In this document: positions 11,501-23,762 of the stretch, in pieces | Numbering within the stretch: the first letter of the stretch is position 1 | Layout of the letters: the number at the start of each line of letters is the position of its first letter | NCBI GenBank assembly: GCA_030411725.1 | Contig: MU839833.1 | Span: forward strand, 1,832,317 to 1,896,316 | Origin: Echria macrotheca | Lineage: Eukaryota; Ascomycota; Sordariomycetes; Sordariales; Schizotheciaceae | Direction: 5' to 3' | DNA: 64,000 bases | Notes under the pieces: generated by a model | What the model was told of the DNA's origin: nothing | The model's input: only the letters and a program-made list of their open reading frames with translations | The model's database searches: none | Program-made: the position numbers and the translations under genes

Positions 11501-12413
11501 AGAGGACAGTACCCTAACTAACTATATCTCTTTGCTGAGCTAGCTGGATCCATCGTGACAAAATACTGGGTATCTACACACACTGGCAAGCCATGTGATG
11601 AGCCAAGGACAACCCGCTTTCATCTATGTAGGTACTATGTAAGGATATACCAGAGCAGAAGGGTTACAAAACATCCCCCTCGACTGGCGGAGCGAGCTTT
11701 AAGTGACTAGACTCCCGACTACTACAACGAGAACAACCATGTTTTTCCTTTTTCAAGAAAACTCTTCGAGGGAGTTACAATCCAAAATTTTATTTCCTAG
11801 AGGGTAAGTAGACCTATCTTTGGAAACTGGAAACAGGAGACCTTCCAAGGATCGGAGGGTACTTCATTCCTGTCACGACGGAGACCAGTTCCTGTTATCC
11901 CCTTTCACAACGCCGAAATAGACCGGTGATACCACACCGTGCTCCCCCCCCCCCCCTCCCCTCTCCCCTGGGAAAGGCTGGATGGATACCTATGGATTGG
12001 TTGTTCGTTTCCGTACGCGCTTATCACCCGGCTTCTTCCCCCCTCCGGGCACGAGTAAGCAGGAAGTCACCAAGAGGGAAAAAAAACGTCTTGAATGAAG
12101 TCGTGGAGTGGTCCTATATTCCTATATCAAGATTCTACATCCCATCTCAGTCCTATAGTATACACTCAGCAGTCCCTCAAGGGGATAGTTTCGTCCCCCT
12201 CCTCTTCCCCTTCCGTTACATGCAAAGCAACCAGCCCTGTTTAAACACCATCCCCATGCAGAAAAACACCCCCCCTTCAACTCTATCCCCGGGATATTAT
12301 ATACATACTCGAACAACTCCACTCACCCATGGGAAGATAGATCCAACCGCGACGCTGTATGATACAATGAACACCCTCTGTCTGTTTTAGAGGCCCGTAA
12401 CCCGTTTTCGAGC
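8571..12413. other. 3.8 kb gene-poor interval upstream of the PH gene
   Basis: This is the long upstream region of the PH-domain gene plus the 3' flank of MDJ1, both on the minus strand. Many short ORFs occur in all frames but none matches a family I know and most lack an ATG. One 189-codon minus frame (8615-9184) starts at TTG and overlaps the PH frame, so I treat it as chance or leader sequence. A 13-base C run lies at 11944-11956. Confidence 0.5.
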
Positions 12414-14162
12414 TCATGGCTTCTTGTCGTCCGGCTTGCCGTCCTTTCCAGTCGAGGAGCCATCATCAGGCTTTTCCTGGCCATTGTCGTGGTGATGCGT
12501 CAGGTTGTTCCAGAGGGACTTGAGGAATCCCTCGTGCTTTTGCGAATCTTCGCCAGACCTAGTGTAAGAAGCACCAGAATGTCAGCTCGATACTCCTCCC
12601 GCGGTCTGGTCGTCCTGTAGGCCAAAGTCTTACGTAGTCGTGTCCTCAGTCTTCTTGCCGCCTAGGTTCATTATCCGCTTGGCCGTCTTGTCTCCCATCT
12701 CGTCGGCGAGCATTTCCACAATCGTCCGCTGGTTCGGCGACAAGTGCTTCGGCATCGCCACCTTGAACTCGATCCGTAGATCTCCGTTGCCACCGCGCCG
12801 AGCGCCGAGCTTGGGCATGCCCTTACCCGCGAGCGCCGTCTTGTCGCCCGTGTTGGTACCCGTGGCCACGCGCACCTTGGCATTACCGTCTAGCGTCGGG
12901 ATCGTGATCTCGCCGCCGAGAATGGCCGTGGTGAGCGGTATCGTCGCGGTATAGAGAATATCGGAACCGGCTCGCGTAAACTTGGGGTCCGGTAGAACCC
13001 TGACGAGCACGTAGAGATCGCCTCGGGCCGCCTTCACATTATCCTCTGCCGCCCTACCCGTTGGCGGCGCATCACCCTCACCGACCACTCTCAGCCGCAT
13101 CCCGTTCTCGATACCGGCGGGGATGTCAACGGTGAGTGACTTGCGCTCCCGCACCACGCCATCGCCCTTGCAGGTACCACACTCGGAGCCTCTCGGAATA
13201 GCCGTGCCACTCCCACCACACTCACCGCAGGTACTCGCCATCTGGAAACCACCAGCAGTGAAATGCACCCTCGTGCCGGAGCCGCCGCACGCGCGACAAC
13301 TTGACCGTTTCGCTCCCTGTTTCAAACCGCTTCCGGCACACGTGTTACACGTAACCATAGGGACGAGGTTGATCGTTTTTGCTGCCCCCTTGGCCGCCTC
13401 GGCAAACGTTATGCTGACCTGGACCTCGATATCCTCGCCCTGCATAAACGCCTGGTGGAAACCACCCTGCCGGCCACCGCCGAAACCACCGGCCCCACCA
13501 AACGGGCCGCCCCGACCACCGGTAAAGGCCGAGAAGAGGTCCTCAAAATTGATATTGGCGCCAAACCCGCCCGATCCGCCGCCGAACCCGCCGCCGAACG
13601 GGTGGCCGCCTCCGAAAGGATGGCTACCCGGGCCAGGACCAGCATTGGGGTCGAAGCCGGCAGCGCCGAACTGGTCGAACTGCTCTCGCTTCTTCGGGTC
13701 CGACAGAATCTCGTAGGCAGACTGGATCTCGGCGAACTTGTCCTTCGCATCGGGGTCCTTGTTGGTATCGGGGTGGAACTTTTTGGCGAGCCCGTAGTAC
13801 GCCTTTTTTATATCCGCCGCCGAGGCGCTCTTGCCGACGCCTAGTACTCCGTATGGGTCTTTTGGTGTTGCTAATAGTCGCCGGGTCGTATGGAAACCCT
13901 AGAGATAACTTGTCAGCAAATCCGGACCTCGGGACCAGTGGAAGTCACCAATTCCTGCTGAACCTACCTTTGTACCGGCAACGGATTGGACCTTGACCGC
14001 GGACGTTCGGCAACCAGCCGGTCTCGCGACAACGGTAAAGCTACATGCCGGCGTCCTCGTGCCGGCGGCGCAAAGCTTGAGTCGCTGTCGCCGGCAGGCG
14101 CGGGCGGGCGAGAATTGGCGGGCAGGGAGGAGGGTAGCTTTCGGCAGAATGGAGGAATTCAT
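12414..14162 (-). CDS. MDJ1: Mitochondrial DnaJ chaperone MDJ1
   Basis: MDJ1 is the J-protein partner of mitochondrial Hsp70 and assists folding in the matrix. Exons are 14162-13968, 13898-12634 and 12558-12414, giving 534 residues. The first 65 residues are rich in arginine, alanine and serine with no acidic cluster, a typical matrix-targeting peptide. The J domain starts near residue 79 (DPYGVLGV) with HPD at 107-109, followed by a long glycine/phenylalanine region. Four CxxCxGxG zinc motifs follow (CNTCAGSG, CRACGGSG, CGECGGSG, CGTCKGDG), then the substrate-binding C-terminal domain. The third exon adds a hydrophilic tail beginning SGEDSQKHEGFLKSLW, as in fungal homologues. Reading through the last intron would stop at once (TAA at the donor), so splicing decides whether the tail is present. 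Confidence 0.96.
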
Positions 14163-14896
14163 CTCGAATCGAATGCGTATCGTGCCGGGAAGTGCATTCC
14201 CTCGGTCGGGAGACGTGTCGGTAAGCTTGGTGGGCGGTGAAACTCGACAACAGCAAAAAAGTTCAAATTTCGTCACATCGAAGCTTCCAGCCGACAGGAG
14301 CCGCAACTTTTTACGCCGCCCGTTTGGGGAACTCTTGGAGCCTAAGGCAGAAAGAAATCTGCGGCATGCAGCGGCCCCACACTTTCATCTTTTCGAGCAT
14401 CATGTTCCGACAAATTATTTCGAGCATGGAACAAACTGGCATTGTGCATTGCTACTGTGTAGTAGGAGACTGAATTCCATGTGCTAGATTGGTCGCATCT
14501 TGCAGCGCATCCTAGCCGTGTGTTTTTGCCGGAGCATGGCTGCGAAGAGGGCGCTGCTTCTTAGCTAACTACCCCACAAAGCTTCGCGTTTGTCGCGAAA
14601 TTCTGTGCCTACAGCGCGTTCTGGCGTAAATTGGTTTCCGTGGAAATGGACCATGGAACAGTGCACTTTTCGGTCGACATTATCCACCGAACTCTCAGTC
14701 ACTATTCTCATAACCTTTCGTATATACATGTTCCAGCCGATATACAAAAATACCTTGATGCAGACCTGAGTTCCTCCGGGCGCCAGACGCCCGGTGCCGC
14801 TTTGCCCATTATGTCGAGTGCCGACCCGAAAAACCCAAACGCCTTCGATTCTACCAACGAGTAATAATGCTGTCCTTTATCCAAAAATGGTGTCTT
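14163..14896. other. Intergenic region upstream of MDJ1
   Basis: This 730 bp stretch holds the MDJ1 promoter and the 3' end of the SAP30-like gene. Apart from the heat-shock-like motif I see no feature. Confidence 0.55.
14280..14287. promoter_or_regulatory. Heat-shock-element-like motif upstream of MDJ1
   Basis: The palindrome GAAGCTTC fits the nGAAnnTTCn unit pair bound by heat shock factor and lies about 120 bp upstream of the MDJ1 start. A third unit is not clearly present, so this is a minimal match. Confidence 0.3.
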
Positions 14897-15541
14897 TCAA
14901 GCATCGGTGGGCACATATTCTATCCTCCGTGTCTTGCCCTTGAATGTGGTTCGGCTTCGGATCTTGTGGAGAAAGTCGACGATGATGTCGTTTTCTTGGA
15001 CGCCGAGCCCGTTGAAATGCTTCCGTACAGTCGTGGTCAGCTGGTCCTTGCTTTGTCTTCGGAATTCCTGACGCCTTGCGATCGTCGGAGAGTATATCCC
15101 AATGCTGCCTGCTTGTGTAAGGACCCATTGGTGGTGGTCACTCGAGAAAGCCGTCGGCGTATTCAGTCGGTAAGCTCGACGGTATTCGTGGAGGACCTTT
15201 CGATCGAAAGCCGGCCATTGAAGCTGCCAGGAAGAGGAATGTCAGTGCGACGTAGAGTAGATGACGAGCGAGTGTGTAGGGAAGAAAATGCGACGTACAC
15301 CTGGGTTGCCCGTCTCCTGGGCGGCGCCGTTCGGCACCGAGGTCGACGTCGAAGCCGCCGCGGCAGCAGCACCGGCATTGTTCGTTGTCGCGTCACGTAG
15401 GTTGGATCCCGCCGAGCTGGCGACTCGCCGCATCTTGCCATTCGACTGATGTGTATGTGTCGCACCGTTCTTTTCCTTTGTGTGGGGGGCCTCTGGTTTG
15501 CCGTCGTCCTGACCTGTCCGGGAAGCCTTCGACGGTGCCAT
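14897..15541 (-). CDS. SAP30-like subunit of the Sin3 histone deacetylase complex
   Basis: SAP30 proteins bridge Sin3 and the Rpd3/HDAC1 deacetylase in the nucleus. Exons are 15541-15299 and 15223-14897, with a 75-nt intron (GTACGT donor), giving 189 residues. The N-terminal 80 residues are low-complexity, charged then alanine-rich. The second exon carries the Sin3-binding region: FDRKVLHEYRRAYRLNTPTA, HHQWVLTQAG, and RKHFNGLGVQENDIIVDFLH, the last being a SAP30 signature. The exon 2 frame is easily missed because two other frames through it stop early; only the donor after codon GGT joins in phase. The protein is compact and ends with YVPTDA. I am confident of the family and less so of the exact acceptor. 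Confidence 0.88.
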
Positions 15542-18500
15542 CTGGACAAGCCAAGCTAGGTGATGCTAGCGAAAGTGTAGGGTCGTGTATCGCTTGATCT
15601 GGAGACAAACACTTGTCACATTGTTCGTCGAGTGGTCAGCGGAAAGCCTCGCGGCGGCGTTGTTACGTCGATCAAATGTGGCATTGTGAGGGGGGCTCGG
15701 GTCTCGTCCGAAGAGATTGCGGCCCTGGTCCCTGAGGGCAGATCTGACGACACTCCCGCTCTGGATTTGGAGCTTGTGTGCGTGCGTCTAACTAACAAGA
15801 GGAACCCCCTGGCTAACGTGCAAGGCCGTGGCACGTGCGGACACCACCAAGTGTTGCTGCACATAAGCTGTAGGCGGCACGTTAGCTGAAGCAGTCTTGC
15901 ACGTTAGACAGGGCGTTTGTGCGGACGAATGTCTTGTGCCACATGAACCACTCCTGTGGAACCCGGTGGGTCATCCGCGGTTAACTGCCTGCCGCGAATC
16001 CAGCGAGGTTCAGCCCAAGGCTTCCGGCTCCGGACTCGACCGCATTGCTACGGTTGATAAAGGAACCGTCCATACTTCTCGGAGAGGATAGGCATTCTAA
16101 CTGGTCAGACGGTTTGCGGGTTGAAAAGAAGCGGAGTTGGATACACAGGGCATGGTCCGACCGGATGACGGAGCTTGTTGGCCTCGGCGTCAACATCGAT
16201 GATGGCGAAGACCTTTCCAACTTTGTGGCTCACAAGGAATCTTCAAGATGACGATGCGAGTGAAGTTGACGAGAAGACTCGGCCAGTATTGTTTGACATT
16301 CGCGATGGCTGTCAGATATCACTTCCAGACGATGTGGGAGTTGGAACCATCCCGCAAACTGCGGGGTAACAATGTGAAGAGATCCGATCTGGCAGCTGGC
16401 AGCCCGCTTCTCGCTACAAGACAGAGATGTCCCTATAGGGTATTTTCTCGCCCATCGCACAGTCGCTGCGACTTCGCACCGTTCCTCGCGTGCAGATTCC
16501 ACTAGCCCACGCTACGGTTGAACATGCGCAAGACCACTCAACAGCGCGGGGTTTGCCCTTCAAGGCTTCAACCAGTCTCCAGTCTCGCAGCGCCCAACCT
16601 GAAAAGCCGCCCCATTTCGTTGCGCTTCTTCCCACAACCCTGCGGGCCGTCGGAGGTGTGCGTATAGAGGCATACGTCCACGTCGATGTCCCCGGCGACA
16701 GTTGCAAACTGAAGGTTTTCCTGAGGTGCCGCGAGCGTGACATGTTTCTGGAAGGCTGGCGAAAATCCCGTTGTTGGAGACTCGCTCCCCTGCACGTGGC
16801 GCGGTACCCTCCATCTCTGCGCTGGGCTGGAGGTTATTTCCCTCACGAGACTAGTTGGGCGAGTGAGGTGGTCCACAAACGCGTCTGCAGCAAAGGCGCT
16901 CCCTCCTCCAGGGCGGGATTGTTCCACCTTTTGGTCGACGTGCATGTCGTCGACTGCACCTAAGACGCGAGTGGCACTACCCTGCGACTTTTCGCCGCAA
17001 GTCAGGTTCTGCCGCCGCTGGTTGGCAAATCATCGAACATCAGTCGGGTCAGGTGCAGTCTTGACATTTCCTCGAGGAGGACATGCCAGCCATCCTCGGC
17101 CTTGGGCTGACGGCTCTGTGTAACGAGCTCGCCGGCACAAGAGGCACGCCTCAGCATGATGTCGACGGGCAGCCGTCGACGGAGCCAAGTTTGTTGGCAG
17201 GGTGGCAACCCCAGCTGTAAAACCGCTCAGCCGTGACTTCGCACCGGCTTCGCCCGTAAAATGAGGAATGAATGCTAATTCTCGACACCAAGGACGGCTT
17301 TGATGTAAAGCTCGCGTGCCATCCGTCCGGGTCCATCTGACGCACCGGGAACGTCAGCCGCAGGAAGTCGTGGGGATGCTTGCCTCATGCTCGCCTGCCT
17401 AACCCGGATGGCCTTGCCTAACGTTTGGGGGTCACTTTGGTGGCTGGGCCGGAGGCTTTTCGACGACAGCTTCGACCCTGCAAAAAAAGTAGTTCAGGAA
17501 ACCATCCACAAGGTGGTACCTTGGCCAACTCCGTACACCATGTCTTGGGCGAGCCGTCTGATCCAGGCTGAAATACGGTTTGTAGAGGAAGGGGACGGTA
17601 ATGGGGAGAAAAAGTCCGCCAGGATGTATGTTTCGGTGAGAGCTTCGAGAATACACGTGTAGGCCATGGGTATTCGGTGACACCACCGTTGCCCGCTCTG
17701 GAACGTGGCACCGGACCAAATACCTCTTGGCAGGATCTGAGAGGTCTCAGATTAGTTAAGATTATGACTAGAGTCAAAACTAGTTGTCAACTGGTGTCGT
17801 GGTTAAGAGCCAAATAATGGCCTCCGGTGGTGTAAAGTTGGAGATTTTGTTAATAATGGTCACAGGCGGTGGCGGGGCGGGAAGGACCCAAGCCAAAGCC
17901 TGTCGGCCAATCAAATAGAAGACCTAGCTCCCCACCATTCTCCACAAATCCAAGGTTCGTTGACCCACCCCCAGAGACCCGGCGATCCCCAGCACACGAG
18001 GGACATCCCACGCCGGGCTGAGAACCAGGCTTTGCTTTTGTCGATCGGTACCTGGGATTCGAGACCCCTTTCTCACAATGCAGCAGCAGCAGACTCTGAC
18101 GCCAGACTTTGCCCAACGTCAAAATAACGGCCAGCCCAAAGGGTACAGTGGTAATTGGCTCGACTACGTAAGCTAGTTATTGTACCGGGACAACACGAAG
18201 CGGGCTCGAAGAGACGGCTCCCTTGGATGCTCCCAACGGGTACCGGGCCGGATTCGGGATGCCTGAAGCAGACAAAGGACACCGAGTCTTCACGGCAGAG
18301 CAACTTGGGCCGAGAAACATGATCTGCGGCATCTGCGACTGCTACACAAGCTCAAAAGGCTAAATAGCTACGTACCTGAGAAGCCATCACTCCCCGCACC
18401 GTCATCCCGGGTCCGCTATCGCCATGCTGCTGCCTTCCGGAGTCCGTGTTGTAAGCCCATGGAGCTTCCAGTCCATGTTTGCCGGCGACCTGCGGGAGGA

Positions 18501-20547
18501 TGTATTGGGAACCCGGCGAGAGGTCTCGCCGGTTTGCAGATCGACGGCGTGGGATCCAAGACTCCTCGGGCATCCAATGTCAAGGGACCGCACGCCCCCG
18601 GCACTGCCGAGGAGATTCTGGAGAATGGTCCCGACCCCTTCGGGCTCTGCCGCCAGGCCATGGAATCAACCAAACAGCAGGTTGAGGTTCAGTAAAAGAG
18701 CACTTTTGGATCTCAGATCACTGCTGTCGACACCCCACGTCTTCAACTGGCTTTCTGTGTTTCTTACTGGGAACTGGCTACGTGTAATGCACACAGCGCG
18801 TGCTGCCCGTGTCACACAAGCACATGCGGGTAAAAGTGTTCCTGGTGGTGAGGTACCTACCTCCGTACACACCGACCGAGACAGTCCCAGGCTTCGACTT
18901 ATGCTGCCGACATTGGCGATTCTGGGCCTGAAGTCTCCCAGAGTTGACTGTAGTGTATACCATCTTGACATCCGTGGAGAAATATTAATGTTTAGGATAG
19001 TAGTACGTGGACCCTTACGCGACGACCCATGGATTAGAGAAGTTCTCGCTAGGCAGGTTCCTCATTAGGCCATGGCTCGCATGTTGGACCAGGCTCTGCC
19101 CGCATCCTCCGTCGACAAGCTCAATGAGGAATAAGACCCCCACACCTCCACCCGCCGCCACGATCTTCTCCTCTTCCCCAGAGACACCGTTTCCCCGTGG
19201 CGGACATGTCGGGCTGTTGACATCTGGGGTACTGTATCTCCTGATGACGAGACATCGGCTTTTTATTATTTCTGCTTGCCTCTGAATTTTCAACACCGCT
19301 TCCGTCCTCTCTGGGAGCCCCGGGCCCGAATACCACCGCCAGCCAAGCGAGCTAGCTAGCTACCATTTGACCTACCAGCCGCACGTCGCCGGGTCCCATT
19401 TGCAACATCGGCCGCGTCCCTACAAAGTTAGTATCTTTAGCAATATTGTTTTCAGTCTTTTCTTTCGTCCAGCCCCGTGTGCTGGGCTCCTGTCTGAAGC
19501 CGCCTGCCACACAGCAAAAGACTCTCGGTTGGGTGCAGGCTGCACCCCAACAATGTGGGTTTGAGGGGTATTCGGATAGTCTCCCGTCACCTCTCAACCC
19601 GGACAATGGCCTGTCGTCCGTGCAGTCCGGACTGGGCCGAGCGAATGGCGGATGCCGAGGGTGCAGCAAGAAACGTCGAGTTCAGTTCGACACAAGAGAT
19701 CATGTATCTGTATTCCATGTCTGTGGTCTGGGTTTGCCATCGCAATTCTTCAGCGCATGCAACCTACACTACTGTTAGTGCTAGCCCCGGAGGCAAGGCC
19801 AGAATTTTTATCCCTCGTTCCATCCACGTCCCCTGCCGGGCCTGGAGCTCCACCCGAGCGCTTGGTCCACCTGCCTCTTGCTTGCATTTTCTTGAACCAC
19901 ACCCCTCCCTCGAGACCCCAGTCGCCCCCTCCCCCCCCCGTTGTCCAGGCGCTTTCCCAATGCGCCCAGGTGCTGCTGCCATTCATTTTCCCGCAGCCAG
20001 CGAGCGGCAGTAACTAACACTTTCCCAAGCACCTCCCGTCGCTGATCCGCGTCCAGAATTTTCCCCCTCTTCTGTATCCTCATCGCCAAACGTCTTGTCC
20101 CTCGCTTCCTGGAGTGCGCCGTGCTCGCCTTCTGCCTCTCTGGCTCCTCGACCGGCCGCGCGGAGACGTTTCTGGGCCCGCCAGTCATGATATCGTGAGC
20201 CTCGTCCCTAATTGGTCTGGGCGAGGTCGACAGCCGGTCCGAAACCGCGCCCGCGTCCGTTCCCGGCGTGGTGGATGCGCCGCTCAGAGTGTTCGGTACC
20301 ATCATCTTCTTCGCCAGCTACGCGCATATCGCTGTCCTGAAGGCAGAGCATCTATCCTTCCGTTGTGTAACCGGTTCTTGCCGGCACCCGATGCTGATTT
20401 GTTGTCACGGAGCCGCCGGGGGGTTTTGGTGACAGACGGTAACCACTAGTGATTCCCCAAAGGCCGCTTGACCTGGCCGTAGCACCTAGCGGCCTTGTCC
20501 GCCGTCATCTTTAGCTGGACATACAACCGAGGGACGGTCTATAGAGC
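15542..20547. other. 5 kb gene-poor interval
   Basis: This interval separates the SAP30-like gene (-) from the C2H2 factor (+) and holds both promoters. It is far longer than most gaps in the window. It contains several ATG-started ORFs with plausible codon use but no recognisable domain: 17387-17662 (+, 91 codons, MALPNVWGSLWWLGRRL), 18459-18695 (+, 78 codons, ending KQQVEVQ), and overlapping opposite-strand frames at 16490-16963 (+) and 16568-16945 (-). These could be orphan or decayed exons, a noncoding RNA, or chance. A long, heavily regulated leader for the transcription factor is another reading. Confidence 0.5.
17387..17662 (+). CDS. Orphan ORF in the 5 kb gap, possible first exon
   Basis: An ATG-started frame of 91 codons with an amphipathic, coding-like protein (FDDSFDPAKKVVQETIHK, then SRLIQAEIRFVEEGDGNGEK). 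A GTGAGA donor-like site follows a valine-serine pair near 17635, so it could be the first exon of a longer gene. No family is recognised and no second exon can be assigned with confidence. Confidence 0.18.
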   Translation: MLACLTRMALPNVWGSLWWLGRRLFDDSFDPAKKVVQETIHKVVPWPTPYTMSWASRLIQAEIRFVEEGDGNGEKKSARMYVSVRASRIHV

Positions 20548-23500
20548 ATGGCTTCCGTGCTCGCATCACATCCGACTGATATCACGCCGTCGATGGCTGG
20601 GTCCCGGTCGAAGCAAACCATGCAGACACTCCAGGAACCTACACCTCCACACCATATCAAACAGGAGGAAGAGCATGAGCGGGGTCGACGGCGCAGCCGG
20701 TCCGACGACAAGGACGTGGACGACCTCGACATAGACGACGCCGATGACGACGGCGACGGGAACCATGCGCACTCGTCCAACTCCGAAGGCCCCGCCCGTA
20801 AGCGGCGGCGCAGCCGGAAGGGACTGGACAAGAAGTTTGAGTGTCCCGAGAAAGGCTGCGGCAAGAGCTATTCACGGGCCGAGCATCTGTAAGCGTCTGT
20901 CATGGGCGAGGGAGAACCCGTTGCTAACCTAGCTGTAGGTATCGTCACCAGCTCAACCATAATCCCAAGCAGGTGTATAAATGCGGCATCGGCGACTGCC
21001 AGCGGACATTTGTCCGCTTGGACCTTTGCAACCGACATAAGGAGCGCCACACTGCTAAAGGGTCGGCGCTGAATCGCAAAGACATGCTCGGCCAGGTGTC
21101 CCCGATCGCGGATACCCGACCCCCCTTTGCACCACCGGGCTCCGCTTCTCCGGAGGTCAACCGTCCCAACTCGGCCTTCAACAAGGGACGCGCCATGACT
21201 ATGCCCTATCACTCCCCAAAGGACGCAATGCCTAGCCCGTACGGCCACATCGCGGGTACACCCCCAACGGGGTATCCGAATGGAGGGCCTCCCAATGGAG
21301 TTGAGTATATACACGATCCTAACTATCGTATGGGCCAAAGACCGACACACCACTCGCCCGGCCCGCAAAGGCCGTCGATCCAGACCAACGTCGGCACATA
21401 CGGGGTCCTCTCCCCCGTGCCCACACAGCCCGGTTATCACCCCTCCACGACGCCCCAGTCAGCCCCTGTGATGCCATATGTGACGCCGCAAAGCTTTCCT
21501 CCCTTTAGCCTCCCTCCGTCGGACTTTAATGCGCCACAGTCCGCTCCTGTCGGCCGGGAAGAACAGCCATATGTCCCGTCTACTTCGGCCGAGTATCCGG
21601 AACACCAGCACCAGAGCGGCGAGATGATGATGTTGAACGAGATGAGCATGCAGCAAACCATGCCCGTCTTCGGGAGCGAAAGTGTGCTCAACAAGTCACC
21701 CTACGTCGGCATGCCTGAAGACTTCATGGCATATCTGTTCAACACGCACGGTGAAGGCTCCCCGCTGACGGGTGTGCCCATCCAAGGTTACAAGTATGTT
21801 GCTCGGGAGGGAAACCAAAGCTCCAGCGTGCTGACCCATCACAGTTACGGCGAGTTCTCCACGAACCCGTACAACATGCCATATTACAATGATCCGAACC
21901 AGATGGGCTATTTCCCTCCAACATCGGGCCCTCAGCAGGTTATGTCAGTCACGAATCTTTTGGATCAAAACCTTCCCGAGTCGGGCATCTCGGACGAAAA
22001 GAGCGCCGAGATATTCGAGTTCATCAAGGACAGGTTCAACGAAAATGGCTACACGCCTGTCGAGAGACAACGCGAGACAATTCTCGAAGGTGACCGGAAC
22101 GATGACAACCATATGCTGAGCCGCGGGATGATGCAGCAGTATATCGGTTCGTACTGGGCGCACTTCAGCGACCAGGTCCCAATCCTACATAAGCCGACGT
22201 TTTCGCCAGACAAGACGCCGAATCTGCTGCTGATCGCCATGATGACGATCGGCGCTGCCTGTCTCGACAAGGCGCACAGCCAAAAGGTCACGAAGGCGGG
22301 CGCGCAGCTCTCCAACTTCTTGGCTTGGCATCTCCGGTGGGAAATGTTCCAGGACCCCAACTGCCGGCCACCGGCGAAGCTCTGGGTCTTCCAGACGTTG
22401 CTACTGCTCGAGCTGTACGAAAAGATGTATTCCACTCGGGAACTTCACGAGCGGGCCCATATCCACCACGCGACCACCATCACATTGATGCGACGTGGCA
22501 GAGCGCTCATTGGGAAATCGGCACTGGACTCTCCACCAAATCCCCGAGACGACAAGCCCAACGGCTCGCGGCAATCGTCGACGTCGGGCATGGCCCATAC
22601 ACCAGAGGAATGGTGGAATCACTGGATCACCAACGAATCCACCAGACGCGCCGCCTTTGCCGCGTTCGTCATCGACTCGATCCACGCCACGATGTTCGGC
22701 CACTCAACCGTCATGGTCGCGCACGAGATGCGGCTTCCTCTGCCCTGTGATGATAAGCTATGGAAAGCCACGAGCGGTGCCGAGGTAGGCAGGATCGAGG
22801 CAAACCTCATGTCGGCGGGTAACAAGCCCATCTCTTTTCTGGAAGGCCTGAAGCGGACTCTTAGCGGCCAGGAAGTGCAGACGAATTCGTTTGGCCGCAC
22901 GATCCTCATGGCCGGTCTGCTCAGCGTCAGCTGGCACATGAACCAGAGGGATCTCCAGGTGAACTCGCTCGGTGGCGGCGTCACGCAGGCGCTGGGTGGT
23001 CGTGACAAATGGCGCGGGACCCTGACGCGAGCCTTTGACTCGTGGAAGGGTGATTTCGACAAAAGGCTTTTCAACAAGACAGGCGACATCTCGGATCCGT
23101 ACCAGTACGACTCGCCGAACCGAAACGAGGCCAATGTGGTGTTCGAGAGCCGCATTGTGCTCCACCATCTTGCCCATATGGCCATGCATGTGGACATTGT
23201 CGATTGCCAAATCTTCGCGCGGGCTAAGAGACTCCTGGGTCGAGCTATTGGCACGCAGGATCTCAACAGCGCGCAGCGCCGCATGAAGGACATCTGGGCG
23301 CCTTCGGCCAAGGCCCGCGACGCGACTTACTATGCGCTGAGATTCCTGCATTCGGTCATACTGGTGAGCGATTCCGGCACACCCAAGTCCAGCAGCTACG
23401 GCGGCAACGTAGACGAGCCGTACTCGGCCCGGGATGACGTCTTGCTCAACCGCCCCTGGGTGCTGTATTTTGCCGCACTTGTGGTCTGGTGCTACGGATA

Positions 23501-23762
23501 CGCGCTGGAGGGCCCCAGTCCGCATGCGCCCATCCCGACGACGCAGCAGGAGAAGGTGGGCATGATGAGAGAGTATCTCATCAAGTACGGCAACGTGACG
23601 ACGCCAGACCAGCTCAAATCGATGAAGGGCCTCAATCAGAACACGGCGTTGCTGATGGTGCTCCGGGACTCTTTTGAGGGGACGAGGTGGGAGCTGCTTC
23701 AGGAAGGAGCAACACTGATCAGCAACTGTATTAACCTTAACGCCGGGGCCAGTGTCTCGTAG
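20548..23762 (+). CDS. C2H2 zinc-finger transcription factor with fungal_trans domain
   Basis: A nuclear DNA-binding regulator. Exon 1 is 20548-20888 (donor GTAAGC); the rest starts at 20939 and ends at 23762. A further intron, 21794-21844, is very likely: GTATGT donor, CTGAC branch point, CACAG acceptor, 51 nt and stop-free. Splicing it gives GYNYGEFSTNPYN and a 1037-residue protein. After an acidic stretch and a basic cluster (ARKRRRSRKG), two C2H2 fingers use C99, C104, H117, H121 and C129, C134, H147, H151; the first intron splits finger 1. A proline-rich linker follows, then from about residue 370 the fungal-specific transcription factor domain (YWAHFSDQVPILHKPTF, LLLIAMMTIGAACLDK). The layout resembles fission yeast Klf1-type proteins. 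Targets are unknown. Confidence 0.9.

Noticed and set aside
18044..18072. tRNA-like B box (GGTCTCGAATCC on the minus strand)
   Set aside because: It has one extra base compared with the consensus, the T stem does not pair, and no A box or cloverleaf is found upstream.
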